In this document: in pieces, positions 1 through 11,448 of the stretch | How positions within the stretch are numbered: the stretch's first letter is position 1 | Layout: the number at the start of each line of letters is the position of its first letter | DNA from: Cynocephalus volans | Taxonomy: Eukaryota; Chordata; Mammalia; Dermoptera; Cynocephalidae | Length of the DNA: 64,000 nt | Assembly (NCBI RefSeq): GCF_027409185.1 | Contig: NC_084463.1 | Coordinates: forward strand, 50,524,907 to 50,588,906 | Direction: 5' to 3' | Made by a program: the position numbers and the translations under genes | The notes under the pieces: model-generated | What the model saw: the letters and a program-made list of their open reading frames with translations, nothing else | What the model was told of the DNA's origin: nothing | The model's database searches: none

Positions 1-460
1 CATCTAGAAGTGGACTCAAATTGAGTCCTTTTGAAATTGTATTTGAGAGACCTCTCCAAGCTTGGTTATACTTAAGTAATCCAGAATTAGAAAATGAGAT
101 CCAAGTGAAATGGTATGTAAGACAGTTACATGAAACATTGCTATTAATTCATCAGTTTGCTCTTTCCAGGTGCACTTATCCCACTGATGATCCTTTGCAC
201 CCTTTTTTTTTTCTTACCAGGAGATAAGGTGTTATTGAAGTCTTGGAGAGAACAGGGTCCTGAGCAACAGCTAAAAGAAAAGTGGGGAGGGCCCTATGAC
301 GTTTTATTAACCACCCATTCTGCCTTAAAGCTTTCAGGTATAAAGCCCTGGGTTCATCACACATGAGTCAAAAAGGCACCTGCTGAAGAAAATACAGGAA
401 CAGAGAGCTCCAAACCTCAGTGGAATTATAATCCAGTGGAAGACCTAAAATACCTGTTCA
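1..460 (+). pseudogene. ERV pol remnant: integrase C-terminal region
   Basis: This is the 3' end of a retroviral pol gene, entering the window from the left. Residues coded around 21-110 read like the integrase segment that ends in a 'SPFEIVFERP' type motif. The part from about 225 to 365 gives the lysine-tryptophan-rich strand followed by 'GPYDVLLTTHSALK' and 'KPWVHHT', which is the typical gammaretrovirus-like (class I ERV) integrase tail. The two parts lie in different frames, separated by a pyrimidine-rich insertion near 200-225, so the gene is broken. It lies directly upstream of an env remnant and an LTR in the same orientation, as expected for the 3' half of a provirus. The family name is not resolved. 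Confidence 0.75.
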
Positions 461-513
461 GGAAAGTTAAATAAACGGTTTTATTATTATTGTTTTAATG
501 TAATTAATAGAAG

Positions 514-2600
514 ATGCTTTTAGATTCTACCTTGTTTCCCATGGTCCTTTCTATCTGTATGACACCCCCTCCACCACTTTTTAAGCCTGAAGAATATTTT
601 GGGGAAGTTGCCAATCTTACAGATTTCCCTGTGGGAAAAGTATATATCGTATGGTGTGATTTTGACAATGATGTAATGAAAGGTACCAGATGGAACAGCT
701 CAATTTTGAATTTACTAAAGAAAATCCTTTCCTGGGATACCTTTACTTCAAAAGCTATAGAAAATATGACTTGTTACAAGAGTATTTGCCCAACAACGAC
801 ACTGATAAACTATTAGAGAATTGTGATCAGAAAGAGCATTGTGTTACTATAGAAACTAATGATCAGAGGCTTAGAACTTTGCTTGGGTATAACGGGAAAA
901 GGACAGCAGCTTCATGTGTATTCTGCCACAGTATGATGTGCTCAAAATCTCCTCAGTCTTGTACTTGTGGATGGATGCCCATGACCCCGGATAATAAAAC
1001 TCTTAAAAATAAATTTATGGGAATAACATGGTGGGCAGAGATACCTGACAGTACAAACTTGACCATTAGATCAGGTCAACTATGGGAAGCTTTATGGAAT
1101 ACCCAGACAAAAGCCAACTTGGGAGTAACATCCACCCACCTAACAGTGGTTTGGGACACCCAGAGATTCTGGATCAATTCTATATATCCTAATTCCACTG
1201 AGGCTACTAATATAATTTGACAGCAACATTCGTGGTGGATACACTAGAACTGGCCCCCACAGAGACTGAAAAGAGATCTCATAGGGGGAATAGGAACAGG
1301 ATTAGGCATTATGGGACAAGCAGAATTTGCAGCCAGTGAAGAAAGGCATTCTCTAGGAAAACCCTCTTTATCCAAGATAGGACATATAGAAGGGATATTA
1401 TACCAAGAAGAAGAGAAAAGCTGGAAAGCAGCAAAAAAGGATAATGAGGTCCTTATCAAATGGATAGAAAAAACCAACAAATCATACAATCTTATTCTGA
1501 AACTCAGAGATGGAAACATGCATGCACCCTAACCCAATGGGCACTAATGACCATACTGATACAAATGGAATCTGAAATAGGTATGAGACAATGGACCACT
1601 ATACTCAGAGCCGACATCCAATCTCAACCTTTGGGAGGCTTATGGCCCCTATGCCTTATAGAAATTCCTGGATGGTAAATGTGAACTTAGGTACTGTGTT
1701 CTTAAAGCCCAGGTGCCTAAACTAAATAGAACCCAGAGTTAGTAATTCAATTAGCAGGCATTGGGATGATTGTCAATCACACCAAAGTCCTTCCTATGGG
1801 AAGTCATTGGGCTATTCTAACTGATTCAAACACATGGAACCCTATTTCTCTTTCTGACTATGAGAATAAGAGGGGACAATGGCTTTGCCTTCAATTTACT
1901 TGGAACTCTGATACCTCCCAAGTATGGCCTTTAGTATCAACTCCTATGAGCCACAACATCTGGTATATGGGAAAGGGTCATTTTTGTTGGGAGGGTCAAT
2001 ACAACACCACAGTGAAGCTGTTTGATTACTCATGTATAGAATCTTCCTTCCCCATCTCTAAAACTGGCATCTGGTGTAATACAATGGTCATGGGAAATAT
2101 GTTTGCCTGCTGTAAATAAATCCCATGATAACTTAGATATTGAAGACAAATTGTTCCTTAAGACCAATTTATATCCCTCTCAGGATGTCATTTCCATGGA
2201 AACTAAATGGCCACAAGAGGAATTATGACTTTTAGATGCTGACTTAGAATGAGTTTTACAAACCTCCAATGAGGTCTACCATAAAGTTCAAATGACAGTA
2301 GATGATGAATGGAAACATATCCTGAACCTGATAAAGGAATACAGCAATGCCAGCAGAGGGGTTTGGGGATGGTGAGAATGTTTATTACCCACTCACTCTT
2401 TATATATAACTCTTGGGTGAATCGTTTTTATAATAATCGTGTTAATCCTTGTTATTTTATTCATATACATTTTATACAAATGTTTCAAAGGAAAGAAAAC
2501 TATGCAAAAGAAGATCAAAAAATCAGAACAGAAAGCTACGTCTTATTACCCCAAAGATGAAGAAAGGAACTAAAGAATATTTCTCCCACCATGTCAAGAA
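514..2600 (+). pseudogene. ERV env remnant (surface and transmembrane subunits), inactivated
   Basis: A decayed retroviral envelope gene. The surface part is open from 690 to 1217, then has in-frame stops at 1218 and near 1245. In the same frame, at about 1264-1278, a basic RxKR-type cleavage motif is followed at once by a glycine-rich hydrophobic stretch (to about 1310), the layout of a surface/transmembrane junction and fusion peptide. After about 1500 the frame shifts and several stops occur (for example after 1678 and 2119). N-glycosylation sequons are visible near 1770 and 2005. At about 2415-2480 another frame codes a hydrophobic anchor followed by a lysine-rich tail. The interval from cleavage motif to anchor is about 380 codons, long for a gammaretroviral transmembrane subunit. 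Multiple frame breaks mean it cannot code an intact protein. Confidence 0.7.
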
Positions 2601-2767
2601 ATTCCATTGTAAGATAAATTGTATGATACCCTCCCTCCGCAGGAGGTAGCGAGGCAACAACTGTGGCCCATATCCATAGAAATGGATAGAATGATTGACG
2701 GCAGGGCATTGAAACGGAACTTAGCCAGAAAAACAACCATCGTTGGGGTAACTAAGACCAAGCAGAA

Positions 2768-3452
2768 TGTAACAGTCAGCCCTTACCTTGGAAACTGATA
2801 ATTATCAATTCCTTGAAGTTAGCAGAAGAATCAGGAGATGGCCAGGAGATGAAATCAACAGCTCTTATGCCAGTTGACTTCACAGGGGTGCACCTGCAAT
2901 TAAGGGCTGAAAGTAACTTTCTTGTTTTTCTAACCTCTCTAATTGGCTGCAAACAAGAGGAGACATAAGAGAGAGGCAAGACAACCTTGCTCGTTGTAAA
3001 CTCCCCCTCTTACTTAAAGGAAAATTGCATCCACATTAATTCAAAATCCTAGTCAAGAATTTTTATGATATTTGACTGAGGTTATTTTCCTTGAGCTCTC
3101 CCTAAGAGGTAAGGACACCAACCTCAAGGTAACATCAAGGATTTGAAGCTGACCACAGACTGTGTGACGCTGAAGTTTCCAATCCATCATGGATCCCTGA
3201 CTTTTGATTCAGACCATCTGCTGCTCCCAGACTCTCCCCCACTTTTTACTTTAGCACAAAGACCCTTTCTCATCTTCCTGCCTCTTCTCCTTTATAAATC
3301 CCAGAATAGGCATCAGAAGTTGGGGTGATTTTAGCTGGTAATTCCCCAGATGCTGGTTATCTGAATAAACCTTCTCATCCTTGCACCAACTTCTGGACAT
3401 TTGAGTCATTTGTTTAATGCAAGAGGGCAAGCTGAGCCTGGTCTGGCAGTAA
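2768..3452 (+). mobile_element. 3' LTR of the ERV (class I-like)
   Basis: Sequence follows env and lacks coding potential. It has a promoter-like 3' half with CTTTATAAATCC at about 3289 and a polyadenylation signal (AATAAA) at about 3364. It ends with a TG-rich U5 finishing in 'GGCAGTAACA' at 3452, where L1 sequence follows soon after. A TG start at 2768 and CA end at 3452 are my choice of borders; the left border is uncertain because the polypurine tract is not clear, and it may lie as far left as 2600. Confidence 0.55.
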
Positions 3453-3469
3453 CAGCATCTCATGTGCAA

Positions 3470-4320
3470 GGGTTACAAGACTTACTATTAAGATGTCAGT
3501 ACTATCCCAAAGGATGTACAAATTTGATGCAATTCCTATCACAAGCCCCATGATATTTCTCAAAGAGAAATAGAAGGCAACATCCTAAAATTAACAGAAT
3601 CTCAAGGAATGCCAAATAGCCAAAACAAAAGAAAAAGAACAGCAAAGTTGGAAGTGTCACCCTTCTTGATTTCAAAACTTACTCAAAAGTACAGTAATCA
3701 AAACATTGAGGTACTGGCATAAAGACAGGCATGTGCACCAATGGAAAAGATAGGGAGCCCAGAAAGATACCCTCATATATAAAATAAAATGATTTTCAAC
3801 AGCCAAGATCATTCAGTGGGAAAGGAATTCCATGGAAAAAACGGAGCTGGTAAAACTGAATATTCACATGCAGAAGTATAAAGCTGGCCCCTTGAGTCAA
3901 AGACCTAAAAGAAAGAGCTAAAACTAAACAACTCTTAGAAGTAATATAGGACAAAAGTTTCACCACATTGGACGTGGTAATTATTTCTTGGATATGACAC
4001 CACAAACTCTGTCAGCAACAACAAAAAATATACAAATTTGATTTCATCTCAATTAAAAACATTTGTCCCTCAGAGGACACTATCAACAGAGTGAAAAGGT
4101 AACAGGTAGAATGGTAGAAAATTTTTCAGATCATATATTTGGCAAGGTGTTAATATCTAGAACGGATAAAGAAAAAAGCATTTGACAAAGTTCAACACCC
4201 CTTCACAATGAAAACAATAAACTAGAAACAGAAGGGAAATTCCTCAAAATACGATATGACATCTATGAAAACCCCCACAACCCACATCATACTTGATGCT
4301 GAGAGACTGAATGCTGTCTC
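3470..4320 (+). mobile_element. L1 ORF2 fragments (sense)
   Basis: Recognisable L1 ORF2 3' sequence in the sense orientation, for example the 'ATTCCTATCACAAGCCCCATG' tract near 3531 and the 'GGAAAAGATAGGGAGCCCAGA' tract near 3742. The order of segments is scrambled near 4170, where sequence typical of an earlier part of ORF2 (around 'AACACCCCTTCACAATGAAAA') appears, so two fragments or an internal rearrangement are present. No open ORF. Confidence 0.8.
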
Positions 4321-4586
4321 CCTAATATCAGAAACAAGACAACAATGTCTGCTCTTGTAGAGGGTTAGCAATCTTGATTCTCATTTGATTTTAGAATAGG
4401 GTTTTTAGGTAAATGCATGTATGGGTAAAAAGCCCTTGGGTAGGAGACCATAGTTTACAGATAGAGGGTAAAAGCCCATCTAATCAACTCTTAGGTAAGG
4501 GATTGTATGCTTTAATGATTTTAGCATTAACAGGTGGTTGTCATACTGATCCTATTAAGAAATTTTAAGAATTACTGAAGGGAAAG

Positions 4587-5046
4587 ATGTGAAAAAAATG
4601 TTTGCTATGGGCAAGATGTCTGTTAGGGGAAATTTCAGAAATAATTATACTTAGATTTTATCATAAGAATGTAACTCTCGCTTAAGGAGAGGTTATACTT
4701 TAGATAATGAGCCAGTTTGACCAACTTAGCTTTTCACTAATTGTACTTTGGAATGTCACACTATTAATTTTACTGATGTTACTAATTTCCATTGTTTAAG
4801 TATACTTAGCCATAGATAACTTTTGTAATGCAGCCCCTGTCCTTGTGTCCCTTTGTAATGATCGAATCAACTGAATTTTCTCATGAGACTTCCTTGGCTT
4901 TACAATAAAAAACAAAAGCTAACTTTGAATGAGAGCTGTGCACCCAATTTTCTCCTTCTAACAAAGGAGTTGCTGGGGTGCAGACCCTTTGGGCTTCTTA
5001 TCGCATTCATGGTGCTTTGAGTAATCCTTTTTTTGTCTCCGTTACA
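4587..5046 (+). mobile_element. Possible LTR, family unresolved
   Basis: A purine-rich tract (GAAGGGAAAGA) is followed by TGTGAAAAAAATG at 4587. An AATAAAA signal occurs at 4903, and the segment ends '...GTCTCCGTTACA' at 5046. TG...CA borders, a poly(A) signal and a GT/CT-rich end are LTR-like. I do not recognise the family and see no target-site duplication, so this is a tentative call. Confidence 0.3.
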
Positions 5047-5394
5047 CGGTGGCAAGTGGAACATGCTCTCACCACTTCTATTTATCATGGAAACAAAGGT
5101 GCTACCAGGGAAAATAGGCACAAAGGAAAGTAATCCAAATTTTAAAGAGCATACACTCACAACCCCCCCCAATACATACAAAATCACATAGACTGTGTCA
5201 CCACACATACAGGTGGGTGCACCCACACAGATACAAAACTCACTGACCCTTAGAGATAACAGACAAAGGATGCCAAGAAATGCTCAGAGAGACACACACA
5301 GCCCAGGCCTCTGCACTATTCACCACATTTGTCTCCCTCTTCAGCAATAACCACCATCTGACACACTGTGTATTTTACTTCTACCCCTCATCTC

Positions 5395-5515
5395 TTATTT
5401 CCTAGAATGCCAGCTTCAAGTGAACAGGGACATTTGTTCAGTTTTATTCTCAGTGGCACCTACTGGAAGGGCTGTTACACAGAAGAGCAGCACTTGATAA
5501 ATCACTGGGCTCCAA
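5395..5515 (+). repeat. L2/MIR 3'-end fragment
   Basis: The stretch reading 'AGAATGCCAGCTTCAAGTGA', then a 'GGGACATTTGTTCAGTTTTAT' tract, then 'GGCACCTACTGGA' matches the conserved 3' end shared by L2 and related ancient LINEs. It is short and diverged. Confidence 0.45.
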
Positions 5516-5689
5516 CACACACACAGGTTTTACACAAACGTCATCATAGACCCATATCCACTCAATTTGCACAGAGTGAACTGTTCTCATTCCCATCCCA
5601 TGGGGCAGAGAGGTATGTCTTGGACCCTAAACCAATTCCTAAGTGTGGGTTTGCCTAAATGAGTTGAAAATGTAGGTCCACACAAAACC

Positions 5690-6160
5690 ATGCACAGGGA
5701 TGTTGACAGCAGCATTGTTGATTATTTTCATAACTTGGAAGCAACCAACATGAAGATGTGTTCACCAAACTTGGAGATACAAAATTAACACACAAAAACA
5801 ACTATACTTCTATACACTTGCAATAAAATATTTGAAAATACAATTAAGAAAATAAATCTATTTAGAATAGCACCCAAAGAATAAATACATAGGAAGAAAT
5901 TTTTTTAAAGTACAAAATTTATACTCTGAAAACTACAAACCTTTTGAAAAATGCTAAAGATCTAAATAAATGGAAAACCATCCCATGTTCATGGATCAGA
6001 AGGTTTAATATTATTAAGGTGGCAATACTCCCCCATACAATGTATGGTTCGATGCAATCTTTATCAGAATGCCAGACATTCAAGAAAATCTCTGTGAAAA
6101 TATGGGCTGCACAAACCTAAAAAAAATCAAAGACTTACAGTGACTACACACAACATGTAA
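5690..6160 (+). mobile_element. L1 fragments (sense)
   Basis: Contains the L1 3'UTR-like 'GTTGACAGCAGCATTGTTGA' motif (5701) and then ORF2-end sequence with 'CTTCTATACACTTGCAATAAA' and 'CCATCCCATGTTCATGGATC'. Diverged, with no ORF. Sequence from about 6170 to 6740 shows no repeat or gene that I recognise. Confidence 0.65.
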
Positions 6161-6743
6161 TACAGTCTCTGCAGAAATACTTTTGAAAAGTCACTAAATG
6201 AATGGACAACTGCACCTTTCAATAAACAACAGTCACAAACACAAGTGTCAAGTTAGGCCATCCTATCACTTGGGACATCCTCTCACCCCATCTAGCTCAC
6301 TGAAGAAATCAATGACCACCCTCCCTGGAGACCCTGCACTCTGCCCCAACCCCACCTTGTGTCCAAAGAGAACTTTGCTTTGCAGGTTTTTGCACCACCT
6401 TGCTGGTGTGGGTTTCCCTTGTTTTTTGGGATAGATTTTCTTTCTTCACAAATCTGAGAGACTCCAGAGGACAGAAATAATTTCTGTCATTTCCTCTCAA
6501 TACCAGCATCTGATTGGCTGACCACCAGTTTGTCTACAAGGAATAAAACTGGGGTTAGGGAAAGAAAAGGTTAATGTCCAAGGGGTTATGTTTTTAGGTG
6601 AAGGGCAGGCCAGGAGATTCCCACCAGTGTCAGGACAAAGCTCCATCCAGCCCCACACATCAGGCTGTCTTCTGAGAGGAGATGACCCAGGGGCTGATGT
6701 CCACTAGACAATCCAAGAGATATGGCTGCCGTGCACACATTGT

Positions 6744-6847
6744 GTCAGCCACAGAAAGCTTCGATACCCATGGCAAGAAGATAGGAGGGTGGCTGAAAAC
6801 ACACCATCCTCCTATCTTCCTGTCCTGGGTTTCGAAGCTGTCTGTCA
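6744..6847. repeat. Imperfect inverted repeat, about 104-nt hairpin
   Basis: Arms at about 6757-6792 and 6804-6839 pair over 35 bases with about 28 identities around an 11-nt loop; weaker pairing extends outward to 6744 and 6847. Both strands therefore code a near-identical peptide segment, which is an effect of the palindrome and not evidence for a gene. The size and loop are like a small MITE or a pre-miRNA-type hairpin. Confidence 0.7.
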
Positions 6848-6889
6848 ATTTTCCAAAGAGGACCTCTATAAAAAAGATTTTCTTGGACT

Positions 6890-6967
6890 GGCCAGTTAGC
6901 TCAGTGGGTAAGAGCACAGCCTTATAGCACAAAGGTCATGGGTTCAGATCCCCATTCCAGCCAGCCA
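6890..6967 (+). repeat. tRNA-derived SINE monomer (tRNA-Ile-like)
   Basis: The segment starts GGCCAGTTAGCTCAGTGGGT (A box) and carries a B box GGTTCAGATCC at about 6940, then ends near CCAGCCAGCCA. Spacing is that of a tRNA with an Ile-like body and no intron. The anticodon stem and acceptor stem no longer pair perfectly and there is no clear terminator, so I call it a SINE monomer or tRNA pseudogene, not a working tRNA gene. It is related to the dimeric SINEs at 37.4, 38.7 and 42.8 kb. Confidence 0.7.
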
Positions 6968-7389
6968 TCAAAAGAGAAAAGACAAAATTTTTGATAAGGT
7001 GTCTGTGCCTAGGGATGATACTAGGAGGTGAGGCACAAAGATTTTTTATAGCAGAGTGGGAGGTAATTATTCTCTGCTTTTCTCTCATATGAAATGCTCA
7101 AAAACAAAAAACCAAATATTTTAAAAAGAGCCATCAATTGCTCTGTGAAAGTATGATGAACAATTAAAATACTGTTTTTCTTTGAAATTTACAATAATAA
7201 ACAAATAGTTGACAACATTGTGAATTGGAGACAAGAAGTTGGCTTTGGGAATGTGGAGAAGGAACTGGAAATTTCGGGTTTTACTGCAAGCTCTAGAAGA
7301 GGGCAGGCTGAGGGGACAGGGGACTGGATTTGAGACTCTGCTTTCCATACGTTTGAAAAAGGCAGGGGGAGGCCAGCCCCACTTTGGAG

Positions 7390-7771
7390 TGTTAATTAAA
7401 ACTAGGCAATAAGAGCGAAGGGGCTGTAGGTCCCTAAGGAAACTGAAATCTAACTCACACGCATTTCTCGTAAATTACTAACTTAGAGAAAAACAAAATT
7501 TAGGCTTAAGCAACCAGGAACCACAAATTAATCTCTAATTACACAACCAGGAAATTTCCACTCAAATGGTGCAAATAAGGAGACTACACCACTGCACCCA
7601 ATCAATTATCTGCTGTTTTGCTTCCACCTACACCTTACAAACGCTTTTCCTTCAAGACCCTCCCATGGACCCCAAACCACATACCACAGCTGGTGCTCCC
7701 TAATCATGAATCACTGTTTGCTTAAGTAAACTCTCCAATATTTTAACGAAGCCTCAGTTTAATTTTTAACA
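7390..7771 (+). mobile_element. Probable solo LTR
   Basis: Begins TGTTAATTAAAACTAGG and ends TTTAATTTTTAACA, giving TG...CA borders of about 380 bp. Near the end there is an LTR-like 'AGTAAACTCTCCAATATTTTA' stretch. Orientation is inferred from that 3' end. Family not resolved. It abuts the CpG-rich patch that follows. Confidence 0.4.
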
Positions 7772-7789
7772 GTAGAAATGAGGGACTGG

Positions 7790-8400
7790 AGACCCCAGGG
7801 ACTGCATCTCCTTCTGTCCCGGACCGCACACCGGGTGGGTATTCTCTCGATGACCCTCCCGCTGTCACCGCAATCTGAGGAGACGCGGGGCGCTGGCGCG
7901 GAGCTGCCCACAGAGGGCTCAGAGCTCCCGAAATCGCCATGAAGGGAAGAGACAGAACACCCAGGGGATCTCGGCTGCCACCCAGTGCCCACCCCGTGGC
8001 TGTAGGGGACCGGTTCTGAGCAGCCCCCTTCCGTGACAGAGGACCCTCCCCATACACCCATCATTTCCCAGCTTCTCGACTGTCCCTGCTTCCTCCCCGA
8101 GGATCTCCCAGTACCTGCAGGTCACAGGGCGACAGAGGCCATGGCGTAGTCACCTGGGCCTCCCGGAGCAGAGGACAGGGTGCTGTGGAGACCCGGGGCG
8201 CTCCACCAGACTGTGGAAGGCCGCCCCCTCCTCCCTGGCTGTTACCTGACTGGACAGAGCTTCAGGACCCGCCCCTCTAAGGCCCTGAGTGGCAGGAGGT
8301 AAGCGCAGACACGTTGCTGAATGAGGCAGAGTGACAGGTTTTGGGCTGCAGTCCTTTTCAGGCAGGGCTTCCTCCCTGCTGTGGGATCTAACCCTGCCAG
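7790..8400 (-). promoter_or_regulatory. CpG-rich promoter-like region
   Basis: About 600 bp that is much richer in G+C and CpG than its surroundings (for example the tract from 7810 to 7905 with GGACGC, CGCGGGGCGC and GGCGCGG). It contains a KZFP-like first exon on the minus strand at 8060-8160, so I read it as a KZFP promoter pointing left. ORFs of 70-104 codons crossing it overlap in several frames and look like open frames by base composition. Confidence 0.55.
8060..8160 (-). other. Orphan KZFP first exon (ZNF91-type 5'UTR), probably decayed
   Basis: On the minus strand the segment from about 8140 reads GCCTCTGTCGCCCTGTGACC, then CTGCAGGTACTGGGAGATCC, closely resembling the conserved 5'UTR exon of ZNF91-subfamily KRAB zinc-finger genes as I remember it. 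In those genes the exon ends just after an initiating ATG with a GT donor. Here the matching place (GGGAAATGATGG, 8064-8075) has ATG but no good GTGAGT donor, so the exon may be non-functional. No KRAB or finger exon lies downstream of it (1-7.7 kb); any gene body would be outside the window. Confidence 0.45.
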
Positions 8401-8459
8401 AGGAGACATTAGCATGTGACCTTGTATATAAGGTTATGTTCATTTATGACATGTATATA

Positions 8460-8491
8460 TATGAGTATATCTATGTGTACACACACACACA
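8460..8491. repeat. TA/CA microsatellite
   Basis: Short alternating purine-pyrimidine tract (ATATATGAGTATATC... then ACACACACACACAC). Simple sequence only. Confidence 0.7.
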
Positions 8492-8614
8492 CGTTATTCA
8501 CAAGTGGAAACAATATGATGACAATTATTTTAACATTTAAAACTTTATAACCTTCCTGGCCTCTGGTGTTTTGAGGAGGCAGCCTGAGCTTTGAAAAGGG
8601 AGGCGGTCATCTGA

Positions 8615-8930
8615 GGCAGCAATGTCCAATAGAAATAAAACGTGATCCACGTGTGTAATTTTAAATTTTCTAGTAGCCGCATAAAAGAAAATCAAGAGAC
8701 AGATAAAATTGATTGTAATAATTTGTTTAACTCAAAATATTATCATCTTAATATGTGAGAAATATGAAAATATTAATGAAGTATTTCCTTTTTCTGGTAC
8801 TAAATCTTCAAAACTCGCTCAGTATGTTATGCTTCCAGCACATCTCAATTCAGACCATCCACATGCCAGGTGCTCAGTAGCCACACGTGGCCAGCAGCTA
8901 CCACATTGCAAGTGCAGCTCTGAGAGCTCT
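8615..8930 (+). mobile_element. hAT-type (MER1-group) DNA transposon remnant
   Basis: Starts at CAATGTCCAATAGAAATAAA and runs through the typical 'TTTTAAATTTTCTAGTAGCC' and 'CAGCACATCTCAATTC' blocks to 'AGTAGCCACACGTGGCCAGC' near 8877. This is the pattern of a non-autonomous hAT/Charlie element with 'CCAATAG' near the terminus. The subfamily is not assigned. Confidence 0.55.
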
Positions 8931-8989
8931 GATGTTCCTGATATCAGGGGGGTGAAGGAAATGAAACCCCCTCTAGGTAAGAGGTGAGG

Positions 8990-9660
8990 GAACACCTGCT
9001 TCCCACCAACATCTCTCCTCAGGCCCAAGGGTGGGAGAGGTGGTGCCCAGACAGACAGCAGAGGGCTGCAAGCAGGAAGGGTCTAAAGAGAAACCACTGC
9101 TTGCCATCTGCTGCTTGGTGTGGGCCCATTTACCTTCCTAATGATCAGACAGCAATGCAATAAAAATGGGTCCCAGAACGAAGAAACACCGTGTTCTAAG
9201 ATCTATCCATACCCTTGTCCCTCTGAGTTTGGATTCGGAGGGGAAAGATTAAAGGCAAACTTCTTAATTTACTATTTGTCCTTGGCCCTAAATAAACATC
9301 TAAGAATGTTAAAACCTAGCAGATGATGCCAAGAATGAACTTGTTGTACCTTAAAACAAAACAAAACACTGCTGTTATTTTGAGATATTGAGTTAGAAGT
9401 TTTGTGCAAATATGTAATATTTAGAAATTTGTGCATATATCAAAATATATGCACAAAGCATTCACGTAAAGCTCTATGCATGACTACAAAGGGAACCCAC
9501 TTGTGTAACCACCAAATAGAACCAGCCTGACTCATGCATCTCAACAATCACTTTCTCCCACCCTCCTCCCCAAAGTAACCAAGATCTTAACAGCTAACAG
9601 TAGAGATCAACTCTGTCTTTTATACAAGTGTTTTGTTAATGAGCATTTTAAACACATAAA
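8990..9660. other. Unassigned sequence
   Basis: No gene, splice-supported exon or repeat that I recognise. The minus-strand 69-codon and plus-strand 92-codon open frames near 8.8-9.0 kb overlap the DNA transposon and are not supported. Confidence 0.4.
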
Positions 9661-11013
9661 ATAAACAAAATAGTATAATAGACCTGTCACCCAGCCTCAA
9701 CAGCTAATCATGTGGCACTTCGCTTTCACCTATACTTCAACTCAATCTCCACCCCTACATTTTCTCATACATTTTAAAAGATTGAAACATGATTGTACAT
9801 ATTTGTGAGTTACAGAGTTGAATATCAATACCTGTGTACAATATGTGATGACAAAATGAACATAATTAACACATTTATATTATAAAACATAATTATTCTT
9901 TGTCTATTAACCAGTTTCATGCTAACGCTCCTCCCCTTCTCCCCCTTTCAAGCCTCTAGTAACCACAATCCTGTTCTCCTGAAAGATGAACATGTTATTG
10001 TAATTGTTTTCTTCTTTTTCTTTCATATTTATTTTTTTATTAGCTCCCACTTACAATCGAGCATATGCATTATTTCTTTTTCTGTGCCTGGCTTATTTCA
10101 TTGAACATAATTTTCTCCAGGCTCATCCAGGCTGCAGTGAATGACAGAAGTTCATTCTTTTCTATGGCTGAGTAGTATTCCATTGAGCATATATGCCATA
10201 TTTTTCTTATCCAGTTGTCTGTTGATGGAAATTTAAGTTGATTCCAACTCTTGGCTATTGTAAATAGAGCTGTGATAAACATGGGAGTGCAGGTATCTTT
10301 TCAACATGATGATTTCCATTTTGGGGGTATATACCCTGCTAGATCATCAGGCAGTTCTATCTGTAGTTGTTTCAAGAACCTCTGTACTATTTTCCATAGT
10401 GGCTGCACCAATTTATAGTTCCACCAACAGTGTAGAAGGGTTACTCTTTCTCTCCTTCCTTGCCAACATTTCTTATTCTCTGTCTTTTTGATGATAGACA
10501 GACTAACTGGGAAGAGATGATATCTCAGTGTGGTTTTGATTTGCATTTCCATGATGATTTGTGCTGTTGTGCATTTTTTCACGTACCTGTTGTTTATCTG
10601 TATGTCTTCCTTTGAGACATGTCTATTCAGCTCCTTTGCCCATTTTTTAAAAGATGGTTTGCTTGTTATTTTACTGTTATTTCAGTTCATTTCATATTCT
10701 GGATATTAATACCTTGTTAGATGTATAATTTTTGTTGAGTTTGGTATATGGCAGGAGGTGCAGGTCTAGTTTTATTCTTCTAACATGGATATCCAGTTAT
10801 ACCAGCATCATTTATTGAAGAGGCAGTCCTTTTCCTTAATGTGTATACTTGGTGCCTTTCTCAAACATCAGTTGGCTATAAACATGAGTTGATTTCTGAG
10901 TTCTCTATTCTGTTTCATTGGTCCCTCTGTCCATTTTTATACCAGTGGCATGCTGTTTTGGTAATTATAGTTTTGTAGTATAATTTGAAGTCAGGTAGTG
11001 CAATACCTCTGAC

Positions 11014-11054
<41 letters not shown>

Positions 11055-11060
11055 GTTCTC
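9660..11060 (-). mobile_element. L1, 3' part (antisense to + strand)
   Basis: Reads as reverse-complement L1: the lineage 3'UTR ('GATTGTACATATTTGTGAGTT', 'TATCAATACCTGTGTACAA'), then the ORF2 end ('AGTATTCCATTGAGCATATA', 'CACCAATTTATAGTTCCACC', 'TGCTGTTTTGGTAATTATAG'). Minus-strand open frames of 70-93 codons (10070-10582) are remnants of ORF2. Decayed by stops. Confidence 0.85.
11018..11054. repeat. (ATTT)n microsatellite
   Basis: About nine tandem ATTT units within the L1 end. Confidence 0.9.
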
Positions 11061-11448
11061 AGGATTGCTTTGGGTATTTGGGATCTGTTCTTGTTCCATG
11101 TAACTCTCAATTCTATCACCTTTTCTCCATCTCAAAACACACACAGGCTAACTACATGAGGAGATGGATACATTACATAGCTTGATCATGGTGATCATTG
11201 CAAAATGTATACATACATCAAAACAACATATTGGACTCCTTGAATGTATATAACTTTTATTTGTCAATTATACCACACTAAACCTGAAAAAATTAAAATA
11301 AGCAAAATCAACCCAACAAGTTTTTATGTTAAAATATATGTATTACAAATATATGTAGGCAACTAGACTTGTATCTTGGGGACTGGGAAGGATTCATGTG
11401 AAAAACTTAATTTTTAAAATATTGATAAATTTTAGTAGCTTAGATTTT

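Noticed and set aside
6660..6932. Opposed 90- and 81-codon frames with near-identical peptides
   Set aside because: The similarity comes from the inverted repeat at 6744-6847, not from two genes.
6890..6967. Functional tRNA gene
   Set aside because: A and B boxes are present, but the acceptor stem pairs badly, there is no clear Pol III terminator and the sequence is part of a SINE series in the window.
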